Source of the DNA: Teredinibacter turnerae
GTDB taxonomy: Bacteria; Pseudomonadota; Gammaproteobacteria; Pseudomonadales; Cellvibrionaceae
DNA: 64,000 bases
NCBI RefSeq assembly: GCF_037935975.1
Contig: NZ_CP149817.1
Span: 2,232,001-2,296,000 of the forward strand
Reading direction: 5' to 3'
The notes under the pieces are model-generated. The model had not been told where the DNA came from. It saw only the letters and a program-made list of their open reading frames with translations, and did not search any database. The first letter of the stretch is position 1. Every line of letters starts with the position of its first letter. The translations under genes and the position numbers were made by a program. Positions 45,188-54,973 of the stretch are shown in pieces.

Positions 45188-46627
45188 ATGTCTCAGGAAC
45201 AAATTGATCACCTGATTAAAAAAGAATATGCCGCAGGTTTTGTGACCGATATTGAGTCGGACACATTGCCTCCCGGTCTCGATGAAGAGGTTATCCGCTT
45301 CATCTCCAGCAAAAAGAATGAGCCCCAGTGGATGCTCGACTGGCGCTTGAAGGCATACCATGCGTGGCTCGATATGCAGGAGCCGGAATGGGCGCATGTA
45401 CATTACCCAAAAATCGACTTTAACGAAGTTTCCTATTTTTCCGCGCCGAAAAGCATGGCCGACAAGCCGAAAAGTCTGGATGAAGTCGACCCGCAATTAC
45501 TCGAAACTTACAACAAACTGGGTATTCCTCTGCATGAGCAGGCCGCGCTGGCGGGTGTTGCTGTTGATGCTGTGTTTGACTCAGTGTCTGTGGGTACGAC
45601 CTTCAGGGAAAACCTGAAAGAAGCGGGCGTGATTTTCTGTTCAATTTCGGAAGCGGTGCACGAATATCCGGAGCTTGTGCAGAAATATCTTGGCAGTGTG
45701 GTGCCGCAAAAAGACAATTTCTACGCGGCGCTCAATAGTGCAGTATTTAGTGATGGTTCATTTGTGTATATCCCGAAAGGGGTGCGCTGCCCGATGGAGC
45801 TTTCGACGTATTTTCGTATCAACGAATCAAAAACCGGCCAGTTCGAACGCACGTTGATCGTTGCAGATGAAGGCAGTCAGGTCAGTTATCTCGAAGGCTG
45901 TACCGCACCCATGCGCGATGAAAATCAGTTGCATGCGGCCGTTGTGGAGCTGGTTGCACTGGATAACGCGTCTATTAAATATTCGACAGTACAGAACTGG
46001 TACCCGGGTGACGATCAGGGGCGCGGTGGTATTTATAATTTTGTTACCAAGCGCGGCGTGGCACACACCAACTCCCGCATATCCTGGACGCAAGTTGAAA
46101 CCGGTTCTTCGGTCACCTGGAAATATCCGAGCTGTGTGCTGAAAGGCGATAACAGTGTTGGCGAATTTTACTCGGTAGCACTTACCAACAATTATCAGCA
46201 GGCCGATACCGGAACCAAGATGATCCATCTCGGCAAAAACACCCGTTCCACTATTATATCGAAGGGGATTTCTGCTGGTAAAAGTTCCAACGCGTATCGC
46301 GGCTTGGTGCGAATGAACCCGGGCGCGTCAGGCGCACGCAACTATACACAGTGTGATTCGCTGTTAATTGGCGATAAATGTGCTGCGCATACATTTCCGT
46401 ATATCGAGAGTAAAAACCCGTCGGCGGTGGTGGAGCACGAAGCAACCACATCGAAAGTCAGCGACGATCAGCTGTACCTGTGTAAGCAGCGCGGCATCGA
46501 CGAAGAGAAAGCTGTTTCCATGATTGTTAACGGTTTTTGTAAAGAAGTATTTAAAGAATTACCGATGGAGTTTGCGGTAGAAGCTGGAAAGCTTCTCGAG
46601 GTGAGCCTTGAAGGCTCTGTTGGTTGA
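45188..46627 (+). CDS. sufB: Fe-S cluster assembly scaffold subunit SufB
   Basis: Encodes 479 residues, the usual length. SufB with SufC2D forms the scaffold on which clusters are built. Family marks: [12 protein letters not shown]-type start, [50 protein letters not shown], the [21 protein letters not shown] region, and [20 protein letters not shown] near the end. Cys of GCTAPM probably accepts sulfur. Confidence 0.95.
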   Translation: MSQEQIDHLIKKEYAAGFVTDIESDTLPPGLDEEVIRFISSKKNEPQWMLDWRLKAYHAWLDMQEPEWAHVHYPKIDFNEVSYFSAPKSMADKPKSLDEVDPQLLETYNKLGIPLHEQAALAGVAVDAVFDSVSVGTTFRENLKEAGVIFCSISEAVHEYPELVQKYLGSVVPQKDNFYAALNSAVFSDGSFVYIPKGVRCPMELSTYFRINESKTGQFERTLIVADEGSQVSYLEGCTAPMRDENQLHAAVVELVALDNASIKYSTVQNWYPGDDQGRGGIYNFVTKRGVAHTNSRISWTQVETGSSVTWKYPSCVLKGDNSVGEFYSVALTNNYQQADTGTKMIHLGKNTRSTIISKGISAGKSSNAYRGLVRMNPGASGARNYTQCDSLLIGDKCAAHTFPYIESKNPSAVVEHEATTSKVSDDQLYLCKQRGIDEEKAVSMIVNGFCKEVFKELPMEFAVEAGKLLEVSLEGSVG

Positions 46628-46642
46628 TTCCATATTGGAAGA

Positions 46643-47413
46643 ATGAGCGAAAATATGCTGTCAATTAAAAATTTACACGCGTCTGTCGAAGATAAATCGA
46701 TCCTGCAAGGGCTAAATCTGGAAATTAAACCCGGTGAAGTACACGCGATCATGGGGCCAAACGGTTCCGGCAAAAGCACCACGGGACACGTGCTATCGGG
46801 TCGCGATGGTTACGAGGTTACTGAAGGTTCAGTGGACTTTCTGGGTAAGGACTTATTGGCGCTGGACACCGAAGAGCGTGCGCGCGAAGGTCTGTTCCTC
46901 GCTTTTCAATATCCGGTAGAAATCCCCGGTGTTAGCAATATGGAGTTTATGAAGGCCGCGGTAGATGCGGTGCGGGAGCACCGCGGTGAACCGGCATTGG
47001 ATTCTGTGAGCTTTATGAAAATGGCTCGCGAATACTGCAAAGCGGTAAATCTGGATCAGAATTTTTTAAAGCGTGGTGTCAACGAAGGTTTTTCCGGCGG
47101 CGAAAAAAAGCGCAACGAAATTATGCAAATGATGTTGTTGCAACCAAGGCTGTGTATTTTGGATGAAACCGATTCGGGCCTCGATATTGATGCGCTGCAA
47201 GTTGTCGCCGATGGTGTAAACGCGCTGCGTAGTGCAAATCGCTCGTTTATTGTTGTAACCCACTATCAGCGTCTGCTCAATTATATCGAGCCTGATTTTG
47301 TTCATGTTCTGGCCAAGGGTAAGATTATTAAATCCGGCGATAAATCCCTCGCGCTTGAGCTGGAGGAAAAAGGGTACGGCTGGCTCGACCCGTCATTAAG
47401 CGGGGCAGCGTAA
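46643..47413 (+). CDS. sufC: Fe-S assembly ATPase SufC
   Basis: Encodes 256 residues. ABC-type ATPase: Walker A GPNGSGKST, signature FSGGEKKRNEIMQM, Walker B CILDETDSGLD, and VVTHYQRLLNYI. It binds SufB and SufD and drives conformational change for cluster assembly. Soluble, not a transporter. The last base of its stop codon is the first base of the sufD start. Confidence 0.95.
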   Translation: MSENMLSIKNLHASVEDKSILQGLNLEIKPGEVHAIMGPNGSGKSTTGHVLSGRDGYEVTEGSVDFLGKDLLALDTEERAREGLFLAFQYPVEIPGVSNMEFMKAAVDAVREHRGEPALDSVSFMKMAREYCKAVNLDQNFLKRGVNEGFSGGEKKRNEIMQMMLLQPRLCILDETDSGLDIDALQVVADGVNALRSANRSFIVVTHYQRLLNYIEPDFVHVLAKGKIIKSGDKSLALELEEKGYGWLDPSLSGAA

Positions 47414-48735
47414 TGGGGAACCTGATACAGCAGCTTTCAACTGCGTCGCAGGTCGGTAGCCTGGATTGGTTGGCAGAGGTTAATCAGCAGGGCCGCAAAG
47501 CTGTGCTGGGTTTTACGCAGCCCGGCCGCAAAACCGAAGCCTGGAAGTACACGAGCTTGCGGGTATTGGACAGCGGCCGCTTCATGGAACAATCCAATGT
47601 GGCGAGCCCGGATGAGGCAGTGTGGGATTCTGCGCATCAGATTGAAGGCTTGGATGCGCTGAAACTGGTGTTTGTCAACGGCGTGTATTGCGCGGATTTA
47701 TCCAGCGAAATTGTCGGTTTACCCGATGGAGTCGAGCTGACGCCATTTTCCCTTGCGACACCTGAGCAGCAAGCCGCTATTTCATCCGCGTTGAACTCTG
47801 CGGTGGCCCGCGACAAGCATTTCTTCGCTGAGGCGAACAGCGCGCAGGCTAACGAGGGTGTTTACCTTAAAGTTCGAGCGAATACGCTGCTGTCGACACC
47901 GATACAGATTTTGCATTTGCACAGTGAAAGCGAAAAACAGCAATCGGCAGTGCTTCGCGTACTGGTGGACATGGGTGAGAGCAGCCAGGCCACTTTAGTA
48001 GAGCAGTTTGCTGGTGGTGACGGCGTGGCGAACGTTTTTGTTAATAGCCTCAACGAGTTCCTCGTTGGGGACAATGCAAAATTCGACTACTACCGGTTAA
48101 ATCTCGAAGCTGAGACTGTACCGCACATCGGTGGGGTACACGCAAATTTGGGGCGCTCTGCCGCATTTAACAGTTTTTACATTGCGCTGGGCAGTGTTCT
48201 TAAACGTCTGGACTTGGTTGTTAATCATCTCGGTGAGGGGGCTCACTGCGACATGCAGGGAGTGTATCTGCCGCGCAACAAGCAGCTGGTGGATTTTCAT
48301 ACGTGTATCGAACATGCGGTTCCACATTGCACCAGCAACGAGATATTTCGTGGCATCGTGGCTGACGAATCCAAAGCGGTATTTAACGGTCGTATTCACA
48401 TTCACCCCGATGCTCAAAAAACTTACGCGCAACTCAGCAACAAGAATTTGCTGACCAGCAACAAAGCGGAAGTGGACACCAAGCCTGAGCTGGAAATTTA
48501 TGCAGACGACGTTCAGTGCGCTCACGGCGCAACTGTTGCGCAGCTCGATTCTACTGCGATGCACTATATGCAAACCCGCGGTGTATCGGCCGAGGAAGCG
48601 CGGGTGATGTTGAGTTTTGGTTTTATCAATGAACTGATAAACGATATTCGACTGACGCCCGTGGCGGACTATTTGCGCCCTGTAATGGCAAGAATGTTCG
48701 CGCGGGATGAGCGCTTGATGAGGCACATCGCATGA
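47413..48735 (+). CDS. sufD: Fe-S assembly subunit SufD
   Basis: Encodes 440 residues. Paralogue of SufB, with a right-handed beta-helix. Marks: GRKTEAWKYTSLR near the start, LGEGAHCDMQGVYLPRN, VDFHTCIEHAVPHCTSNEIFRG, NGRIHIHPDAQKT, and ADDVQCAHGATV with its conserved His/Cys. Start and stop overlap the neighbouring genes, implying translational coupling. Confidence 0.95.
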   Translation: MGNLIQQLSTASQVGSLDWLAEVNQQGRKAVLGFTQPGRKTEAWKYTSLRVLDSGRFMEQSNVASPDEAVWDSAHQIEGLDALKLVFVNGVYCADLSSEIVGLPDGVELTPFSLATPEQQAAISSALNSAVARDKHFFAEANSAQANEGVYLKVRANTLLSTPIQILHLHSESEKQQSAVLRVLVDMGESSQATLVEQFAGGDGVANVFVNSLNEFLVGDNAKFDYYRLNLEAETVPHIGGVHANLGRSAAFNSFYIALGSVLKRLDLVVNHLGEGAHCDMQGVYLPRNKQLVDFHTCIEHAVPHCTSNEIFRGIVADESKAVFNGRIHIHPDAQKTYAQLSNKNLLTSNKAEVDTKPELEIYADDVQCAHGATVAQLDSTAMHYMQTRGVSAEEARVMLSFGFINELINDIRLTPVADYLRPVMARMFARDERLMRHIA

Positions 48736-49985
48736 CAATAGCGGCAATTAACGAAGAGTTGAAATCGCGCGTATTCGATGTGGAACAAGTACGTGCCGAT
48801 TTCCCAATCCTGCATCAAACCGTGAATGGCCAGCCGTTGGTTTACCTGGATAACGCGGCCACTACGCAAAAGCCCGATTCAGTTATCGACGCTATCAGCG
48901 ACTACTATCGCACCACTAACGCCAATGTGCATCGCGGTGCGCATAGCTTAAGCGATAGGGCGACAGCACTGTTTGAAGGTGCGCGAGCAAAAGTTGCGGC
49001 CTTTTTAGGTGGTGCGGCACTCGAAGAAATTATCTGGACTCGCGGTACCACAGAAGCTGCAAACCTGGTTGCTCAAAGTTGGGCGCGCGACAACATTCAG
49101 GCTGGCGATGTTATTTTGGTCTCCAACCTTGAACACCATTCGAATATTGTTCCGTGGCAGTTGGTTGCTGAAGCCGCAGGCGCGAAAGTCTTGCCCTTAC
49201 CCATTACCGATCTTGGGGAAATTGATCTTGAGGCTTACCGCCAAATGCTTTCCCCTGCGGTGAAGTTAGTGGCGCTCGGCCACGTGTCCAATGCGCTGGG
49301 TACAGTAAATCCACTCGCGGAGATGATAGAACTCGCTAAATCCGTGGGTGCACTCACTTATGTGGACGGCGCCCAGGCAGTTGCGCACTTTGAGATTGAT
49401 GTGCCTAAGCTGGGTGCAGATTTTTATGCATTTTCCGGGCATAAGCTTTTTGGACCAACAGGCATTGGTGTACTGTGGGGCCGCAAAGCGTTGCTCGACA
49501 GCATGGTACCGTTTCATGGTGGTGGTGAAATGATCGAAACCTGCAGTTTTGCGGGCACTACCTTTAACCGGCTTCCGTACAAGTTTGAGGCGGGAACACC
49601 GGATATTGCTGGCGCTATTGGCCTTGGCGCAGCGATTGACTATATCTCCACCTTTAATCGTGCAGAGTTAGCCGCGCACGAAGATGATTTGCTGAATTAC
49701 TGTGTGGCGCGTGCGGCAGATTGTGCAGGGTTGATTCCAGTAGGCCAGGCGCATGAACGCGTCGGTGTTTTCAGTTTTTTACTCGAGGGTTCGCACCCGT
49801 CGGATGTGGGCATGTTGCTTGATCAGCAAGGCGTTGCGGTTCGCACTGGCCACCATTGTGCGCAGCCTCTGATGGCGCGTCTGCAGGTGCCTGGCACCGT
49901 ACGTGCGTCTTTTTCTATCTATAACACCAGAGCTGAAATAGATCTCCTGTTTGAAGCTTTGGAAAAAGTAAAACAGTTTCTTTAA
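48732..49985 (+). CDS. sufS: Cysteine desulfurase SufS
   Basis: Encodes 417 residues; ATGA overlap with sufD. Group II cysteine desulfurase, partner of SufE. Marks: YLDNAATTQKP, NVHRGAHSLSD, SNLEHHSNIVPWQ, FSGHKLFGPTGIG (cofactor Lys) and RTGHHCAQPLM (active Cys near 376). It is the second desulfurase of the operon beside IscS. Confidence 0.95.
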   Translation: MTIAAINEELKSRVFDVEQVRADFPILHQTVNGQPLVYLDNAATTQKPDSVIDAISDYYRTTNANVHRGAHSLSDRATALFEGARAKVAAFLGGAALEEIIWTRGTTEAANLVAQSWARDNIQAGDVILVSNLEHHSNIVPWQLVAEAAGAKVLPLPITDLGEIDLEAYRQMLSPAVKLVALGHVSNALGTVNPLAEMIELAKSVGALTYVDGAQAVAHFEIDVPKLGADFYAFSGHKLFGPTGIGVLWGRKALLDSMVPFHGGGEMIETCSFAGTTFNRLPYKFEAGTPDIAGAIGLGAAIDYISTFNRAELAAHEDDLLNYCVARAADCAGLIPVGQAHERVGVFSFLLEGSHPSDVGMLLDQQGVAVRTGHHCAQPLMARLQVPGTVRASFSIYNTRAEIDLLFEALEKVKQFL

Positions 49986-49997
49986 CTGGAGGCAGCG

Positions 49998-50348
49998 ATG
50001 ACAGTCGAAACATTCAGTGTTGCCGACACTGTATCCGTTACACCCGCCGCCGCAGAACATTTTCATATGCGGCTGCAAAAGAGTGGCAAAGCCGGTATTC
50101 GCATTAGCCTGGAAGAGGCTGGCTGCACCGGGTTCAAGTATGTGATTGACGAAGTTAACGAAGGTGATGGCAGCGATTTGCGCGTGCAATTGGCTAATGG
50201 TGTGTCGCTTTTTATCGATGGATCTCACTTGAGCGGTATTCAGGGAACACAGATTGATTATGTTAAAGAGGGGCTCAATCGCAACCTGATTTTAAACAAC
50301 CCCAATGTCAAAGACGCCTGCGGTTGCGGCGAAAGTTTTAGCGTTTAG
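49998..50348 (+). CDS. A-type Fe-S carrier protein (SufA/IscA family)
   Basis: Encodes 116 residues. The three Cys typical of A-type carriers are present (AGCTGF and ACGCGESF). VSVTPAAAEHF at the start and a DGSHLSGIQGTQIDYV stretch are typical. It takes clusters from SufBC2D to targets. Whether it is nearer SufA, IscA or ErpA cannot be settled from sequence inspection; operon position favours SufA. GGAGG lies 6 bp before ATG. Confidence 0.9.
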   Translation: MTVETFSVADTVSVTPAAAEHFHMRLQKSGKAGIRISLEEAGCTGFKYVIDEVNEGDGSDLRVQLANGVSLFIDGSHLSGIQGTQIDYVKEGLNRNLILNNPNVKDACGCGESFSV

Positions 50349-50392
50349 CAGCCTTGCGCTGCTAGCACGCGATATTTTGGAAGTACGTTCCT

Positions 50393-50929
50393 ATGTCTGA
50401 ACAACGCATGGTAACCACATTGCGGGAGTGTCCCGCGAGATTGGTGCCCGTGGGCGAAAAGGTTATGATCCCCGCCCACCAGTTTATAACTATTACTCAG
50501 GCGCTTGGTGGTAATTATACGGTGGTATACCAAGGCAATATGCTGCGGGTAGATGGTACCGATGCCGACGCGCTGGGGCTGGAGAAGTTCGAGCTTACCT
50601 TTGCTGCCCCCCCATCCGAGGCTATCGTGGCTGACCAAGTGTGGCAGGCTCTGGAAACGGTATATGACCCGGAAATTCCGGTTAACCTGCGCAGTCTCGG
50701 CTTAATTTATCGCGTGGATATAGACCAGGATACGAAGCGGGTTGATATCGACATGACGCTCACCGCACCCGCCTGCGGAATGGGGCCGGTGCTGGTAGGG
50801 GATGTTGAATATCGGGTTGCCATGGTGCCGAACGTTGAGCAAGTAAAGGTCAATCTGGTGTTTGATCCTCCCTGGCAGCGGGAGATGATGTCCGAAGAGG
50901 CTCAGCTGGAAACGGGCCTTTTTTTCTAA
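50393..50929 (+). CDS. sufT: Fe-S assembly factor SufT (DUF59/MIP18 family)
   Basis: Encodes 178 residues. The N-terminal part (about 1-75) is the extension specific to SufT (VPVGEKVMIPAHQF, TVVYQGNMLRVDG). The C-terminal DUF59 domain has VYDPEIPVNLRSLGLIY and MTLTAPACGMGPVL, with the conserved DPE and the Cys of the MIP18 family. It aids cluster maturation, chiefly under high demand in species studied. Confidence 0.92.
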   Translation: MSEQRMVTTLRECPARLVPVGEKVMIPAHQFITITQALGGNYTVVYQGNMLRVDGTDADALGLEKFELTFAAPPSEAIVADQVWQALETVYDPEIPVNLRSLGLIYRVDIDQDTKRVDIDMTLTAPACGMGPVLVGDVEYRVAMVPNVEQVKVNLVFDPPWQREMMSEEAQLETGLFF

Positions 50930-50956
50930 TCAAGCGACTTGGGTGAGTTTGTATCA

Positions 50957-51385
50957 ATGAGTAGTGCGGAAGAGAACCCGTTTGGCAACGCCATCTCCAG
51001 TGACGATATTATCGACACGCTCAGTTTTTTTGATGGCTGGGAAGATCGCTACAAATATATTATCGACCTGGGCAAAGAGCTGCCCGCGATGGACGAGAGC
51101 AAGCGGTCAGAAGTAAATCTGGTGAAAGGGTGTCAGAGCCAGGTTTGGATTGAGCACTTTCAAGTTGATAATCGCTTCTGGTTTGAAGTTGATAGCGACG
51201 CATTTATTGTGAAGGGTTTGCTTGGCGTTATTTTGGCCGCCTACAACGGTAAAACTGCAGATGATATCGCGGCGTTTGATATTGAACAGTATTTCGATCA
51301 ACTGGGGCTGATGCGGCATTTGAGCCCGACGCGAGGCAATGGCTTGCGGGCGATGGTAGAAAAAATTCGCGCGCTCGCGGCGTAA
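50957..51385 (+). CDS. sufE: Sulfur acceptor SufE
   Basis: Encodes 142 residues from ATG 50957; a TTG at 50939 is in frame but less likely. Marks: DIIDTLSFFDGWEDRYKYIIDLGKELP, VKGCQSQVWI with the sulfur-accepting Cys near 59, and LGLMRHLSPTRGNGLRAMVEKI. It takes persulfide from SufS and passes it to SufB. Last gene of the operon. An AGTGCCGC/GCGGCACT hairpin lies 22 bp after its stop, but without a T run. Confidence 0.93.
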   Translation: MSSAEENPFGNAISSDDIIDTLSFFDGWEDRYKYIIDLGKELPAMDESKRSEVNLVKGCQSQVWIEHFQVDNRFWFEVDSDAFIVKGLLGVILAAYNGKTADDIAAFDIEQYFDQLGLMRHLSPTRGNGLRAMVEKIRALAA

Positions 51386-51436
51386 CGCGCTCTGCACCAC
51401 ACGTCAAGTGCCGCTTTAGGCGGCACTGTCAGATTC

Positions 51437-51985
51437 TTAGTTCAGCATTTTTTTCAGGTCTTTTTCTAGCGCCGAGTCCATTGGCTTGGTGCTGCTACCG
51501 TAGTGTTTTACGGTTTTCCCATCGGCGGAAACCAGATACTTATTGAAATTCCACCCAGGTTTTTTCGTCTCTGCATTCAGGTGCGCAAACACTGGATTGG
51601 CATCTTTTCCTCGCACATGTGTGGGGGCGAGCATGGTGAAGGTAACGCCGTAATTTTTGTAACAGACGGTCGCTGCTTCTGCCTCGCTTTTCGCGGCTTG
51701 CTTAAAGTCATCGGACGCGAAGCCGACGATTTCAAAGCCATCGTCTTTATACTTTTTGTAAAGCGCTTCCAACCCTTTGAACTGCTTGGTGTAGCCGCAG
51801 TGGCTGGCGGTATTCACCAACAACAAGGGTTTCTCTTTGTATAGCGAACACAGATTCACGGTTTCGCTGCTGTGCAGGCGCTTCATGTCCTGATCGAGAA
51901 AAGTGGGGCAGGATTCTACTGCAGACGCGGTGTGACTTAGGCTGGCGATAACAAACGCCAGTCCGGCAATGGCGGTGAGTTTCAT
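51437..51985 (-). CDS. Exported glutathione peroxidase-family protein
   Basis: Encodes 182 residues from ATG 51985 (GAGGAG 8 bp upstream). The signal peptide (1 to about 20, ending ASA) sends it to the periplasm. NTASHCGYTKQFKGLE holds the peroxidatic Cys near 63, and KPGWNFNKYLV the conserved Trp/Asn. The usual FPCNQF motif is replaced by FASDDF, so it is a diverged member, probably using thioredoxin or another thiol donor. It reduces hydrogen or lipid peroxides. Confidence 0.85.
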   Translation of the reverse strand: MKLTAIAGLAFVIASLSHTASAVESCPTFLDQDMKRLHSSETVNLCSLYKEKPLLLVNTASHCGYTKQFKGLEALYKKYKDDGFEIVGFASDDFKQAAKSEAEAATVCYKNYGVTFTMLAPTHVRGKDANPVFAHLNAETKKPGWNFNKYLVSADGKTVKHYGSSTKPMDSALEKDLKKMLN

Positions 51986-52106
51986 TTTGGGGGCTCCTCT
52001 ATGGGTTTTGTGCCGCGATGTCGTTAAAAACTGACTGTATCTTGACGCAAATGGCATTGTTAAATTGTTCGGTTATAATGCTAAAGGGTTTACGTTGAGC
52101 TATCGT

Positions 52107-54284
52107 TTATTTCTCACTTTTTTTACGTTTTAATAAATTTTTAAAACCGTCTTCAAGCTTATCGCCCAATTCTTTCGACTTCTCTTCACCTACCAGGTTC
52201 TCCAGCAGGTCTTTCGCACGCTCGTCAACTTTGTCTTTTGCGTCTTCGCGCGACTCCTTGTAGCGCTCCTCGACCTTATCGCTCGCCTTTTTGGTTTCTG
52301 TTTTAAATTTATCTTCCCATTTGTCGCTCAGACGTTTGAAGTCAAGTGTACAAACATCCTTGCCGATGGTGTCCAGCGAACCCTCGCAAATAACTGGAAT
52401 GCGCTGGCTGCGCCATTTTGCATTCAGCAGTGGGCAGGATTTTTGTGCAGCGGTAAAATCAGCAAATGCCAAATTAGCCGGAATAACAAAGTGCTTGGTT
52501 GTTGGGTTGAATGTGCCCATTGCGTCCGTTTGGATGCCCTGCACCCTGGCGGCGAGATTATTTATGGTAATGCCCGCGCTCGTGTAATCGATATCGGCTG
52601 TTAAAGCCGAAATGGTGGTATAGGGCTCCCAGGTTTTGTCGGTTGTGCTGTTATCCAGCTTACTTATCGCATCACAGTACACTTGTTCCAGGTTTACCGC
52701 TTCAAATGTCAGAAGTTCCGACTGCGCGGTCAGGTGTGCCTTGAAGCCCTCGGTGAGCGCCGCAGCGCTTCCACCTTGCGTTTCGCCAGTTATCCGCGCG
52801 TTCATCGTGCCTTTCAGTTGATCGTAGAGCTCCAGCGATGAAAGTGCCAGGCCAACGTCCAGGCGGCTTAGCGAAAACTCCGACGTCAACTGGTTATTCG
52901 TGTGCGCATGTTTCAGTTTGGCGGTGCCGGAAAGGCTGCCGTCATACACCGAGCCTTTTTTCACTGCGACAGTTGTAACTCCGGGCTTCAATGTTAAATC
53001 GCTGTCTAAACTGGTGAGATCCTGCTCCAGGAATGTCACCTTTTGCGCGCGTAGATTGATAATCCCGCTGATGCTGTTCAGTGCGTCGAGGTCAAGCGGC
53101 GTGTTATCTGCGGGTTGCGGTTCTGCATTCTCTGGTGGTGTTGGGCTGCTCTGATCTGGCTGCGGGACAGGGGGGAGATAGTGATCGAGATTCAGTTGAT
53201 CGATTGCCAGCGCAAGTTGCAGCTTAGGCGGTAGTTCCGGTTGCAAGGATACAGTGCCTTTTGCGTCCAGCTTGGTTTTGTCCAGGGTTGCGGATAGATG
53301 CGCAATCTCCAACTGCTCTGCTCGGTATTGGATGTTGGCATTGGCTGCAAATTTGGTAAGCGCGCTGGAGCTGCTCATCTCCGGAAGCACGACTTTCATC
53401 CACTCCAGCCAGGCCGCTGGGTTTAACTCGTTTAGCTGTATCCTTGCTTTTGCCTCCAGCGCTGGTGATGTGATCACCGCAATATTTCCGTTTATACGCG
53501 CACGTGCGCTTTCTGCAGCCGTCGCATCTAGGCTTGTTGACGCAAGCGTAATCGCACCATCACCAGCAAGCGTGATTGTCGATTCAAACCCGATTCGTAT
53601 CGGTGGGTAGGGCGCAAGTGTCAGTTCGCTGTTAACTGCAATTTGCATTGGCTGGCCATTTAGGTTGATTGCATCAAGCTGTATATCGGTTTTGCTCAGC
53701 TTGATGTTGCTATTGTTCACAGCGTTGGTATAGGCGAGCTCGAAGTCGTTGATCCTTATCCGTTCTATTGCGATTTGAGTATCGCTTTCGTCTGAGTTGT
53801 TGCTGGCCTGTTCTGGCTCCGCTGGCACAGGCGTGACAGGCTCACTGCCCCCTGTGTCGCGAGTGAAAGCATCGAGTACCGGTTGCCAGTTGCTTTCGCC
53901 GTTTTTGCCAATATGGAAGTTCACTTTAGGATTTTGAATAAAAACGGCATTGATGCGCAATTCACGCGCTCTGATAAGCGCCAGAAGATCGAGCTGTAGA
54001 CTAAAGGCGTCAACGCTGGCGAGTTTTTCGGTATCTACATGTGCTGCGGAAGGAAAGAGCTGGATTTCGCCGGATTTTACCCCGGCTACGGGATAAACAG
54101 ACCAGTTGAGGTCGCCAACTATCTCGGTGAAAATCCCTCGGCTGGCCAGTGTTTTTTCCAGCTTTGGTTTTAAAAAGTTTGCGTTGCTGGTAAGCAGGAA
54201 TATGGCAAGTGCTGAGGCACAAAGGAGTACAAAGGCAACGAGGGCTAAGCTGATTTTGACGAGGCGTCCTGCGATGGATGACAT
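52107..54284 (-). CDS. AsmA-family protein
   Basis: Encodes 725 residues. One N-terminal membrane helix (about 8-30), then a long periplasmic beta-rich region typical of AsmA (FTEIVGDLNWSVYPVAGVKSGEI, DLLALIRARELRINAVFI, IRINDFELAYTN, and the AsmA_2-like segment with GLALSSLELYDQLKGTMNA). The last 80 residues are a highly charged helical tail (KKASDKVEERYKESREDAKD). AsmA-like proteins bridge inner and outer membranes and are tied to lipid transport. The tail is unusual and may be a coiled coil. Confidence 0.88.
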   Translation of the reverse strand: MSSIAGRLVKISLALVAFVLLCASALAIFLLTSNANFLKPKLEKTLASRGIFTEIVGDLNWSVYPVAGVKSGEIQLFPSAAHVDTEKLASVDAFSLQLDLLALIRARELRINAVFIQNPKVNFHIGKNGESNWQPVLDAFTRDTGGSEPVTPVPAEPEQASNNSDESDTQIAIERIRINDFELAYTNAVNNSNIKLSKTDIQLDAINLNGQPMQIAVNSELTLAPYPPIRIGFESTITLAGDGAITLASTSLDATAAESARARINGNIAVITSPALEAKARIQLNELNPAAWLEWMKVVLPEMSSSSALTKFAANANIQYRAEQLEIAHLSATLDKTKLDAKGTVSLQPELPPKLQLALAIDQLNLDHYLPPVPQPDQSSPTPPENAEPQPADNTPLDLDALNSISGIINLRAQKVTFLEQDLTSLDSDLTLKPGVTTVAVKKGSVYDGSLSGTAKLKHAHTNNQLTSEFSLSRLDVGLALSSLELYDQLKGTMNARITGETQGGSAAALTEGFKAHLTAQSELLTFEAVNLEQVYCDAISKLDNSTTDKTWEPYTTISALTADIDYTSAGITINNLAARVQGIQTDAMGTFNPTTKHFVIPANLAFADFTAAQKSCPLLNAKWRSQRIPVICEGSLDTIGKDVCTLDFKRLSDKWEDKFKTETKKASDKVEERYKESREDAKDKVDERAKDLLENLVGEEKSKELGDKLEDGFKNLLKRKKSEK

Positions 54285-54412
54285 AAATGGGCTGGCAGAG
54301 TGTTGGATTTAGAATATGAGACTCTAGCCATATACGTTGGGTTCACTCAAGAAGAAAAATGTATCGCTAAAGATACTTGGCACGTTGGCTGCTTTTTTGA
54401 TCGCAATCCACG

Positions 54413-54418
54413 TATAAT
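54413..54418 (+). promoter_or_regulatory. Putative -10 box for ndk
   Basis: TATAAT at 54413-54418, about 110 bp before ndk. No good -35 at normal spacing is obvious. Confidence 0.35.
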
Positions 54419-54529
54419 CGCCTGTTTTGCGATTTGCATGCGCAACCTTGTGCTGCCGCTTACGCTGGCCGCCGGATTCGCAGCGCTAACCCCCAAAGTA
54501 TATGGACCAGAGCAAGGAGTATATTGTTG

Positions 54530-54955
54530 ATGGCTATTGAAAAAACATTGTCGATTGTTAAGCCGAATGCTGTAAAGAAAAATGTGATTGGTGAAATTTA
54601 CAGTCGTTTTGAGAAAGCCGGCCTGAAAATTGTGGCCGCTAAAATGACACAATTGGACGATGACCGTGCCGGTGGCTTCTACGAGGAGCACAAAGAGCGG
54701 CCGTTTTTCGGAGAGCTGGTGGAATTTATGACCAGCGGGCCGGTGCTTATTCAGGTTCTGGAAGGTGAAAATGCAGTGGCGCTGAATCGCGAAATTATGG
54801 GTGCCACCAATCCGGAAAATGCTGCTGAAGGCACTATTCGTAAAGATTTTGCGGATTCTCTGAGCGAAAATGCTGTCCATGGTTCCGACAGTACTGAATC
54901 GGCTGCAAGGGAGATAGCGTACTTTTTTGATGCGGCAGAAATTTTCTCCCGTTAA
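54530..54955 (+). CDS. ndk: Nucleoside diphosphate kinase
   Basis: Encodes 141 residues from ATG 54530 (AAGGAG 10 bp upstream). Transfers phosphate between nucleoside tri- and diphosphates via His117 (NAVHGSDS). Marks: [31 protein letters not shown] and [19 protein letters not shown]. Its place before rlmN and pilW is standard. Confidence 0.97.
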   Translation: MAIEKTLSIVKPNAVKKNVIGEIYSRFEKAGLKIVAAKMTQLDDDRAGGFYEEHKERPFFGELVEFMTSGPVLIQVLEGENAVALNREIMGATNPENAAEGTIRKDFADSLSENAVHGSDSTESAAREIAYFFDAAEIFSR

Positions 54956-54973
54956 TTTGAGGTTGATTGATTA

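Noticed and set aside
51407-51427. Terminator between sufE and the glutathione peroxidase gene
   Set aside because: A hairpin is present, but neither strand has a T run, so termination cannot be claimed.
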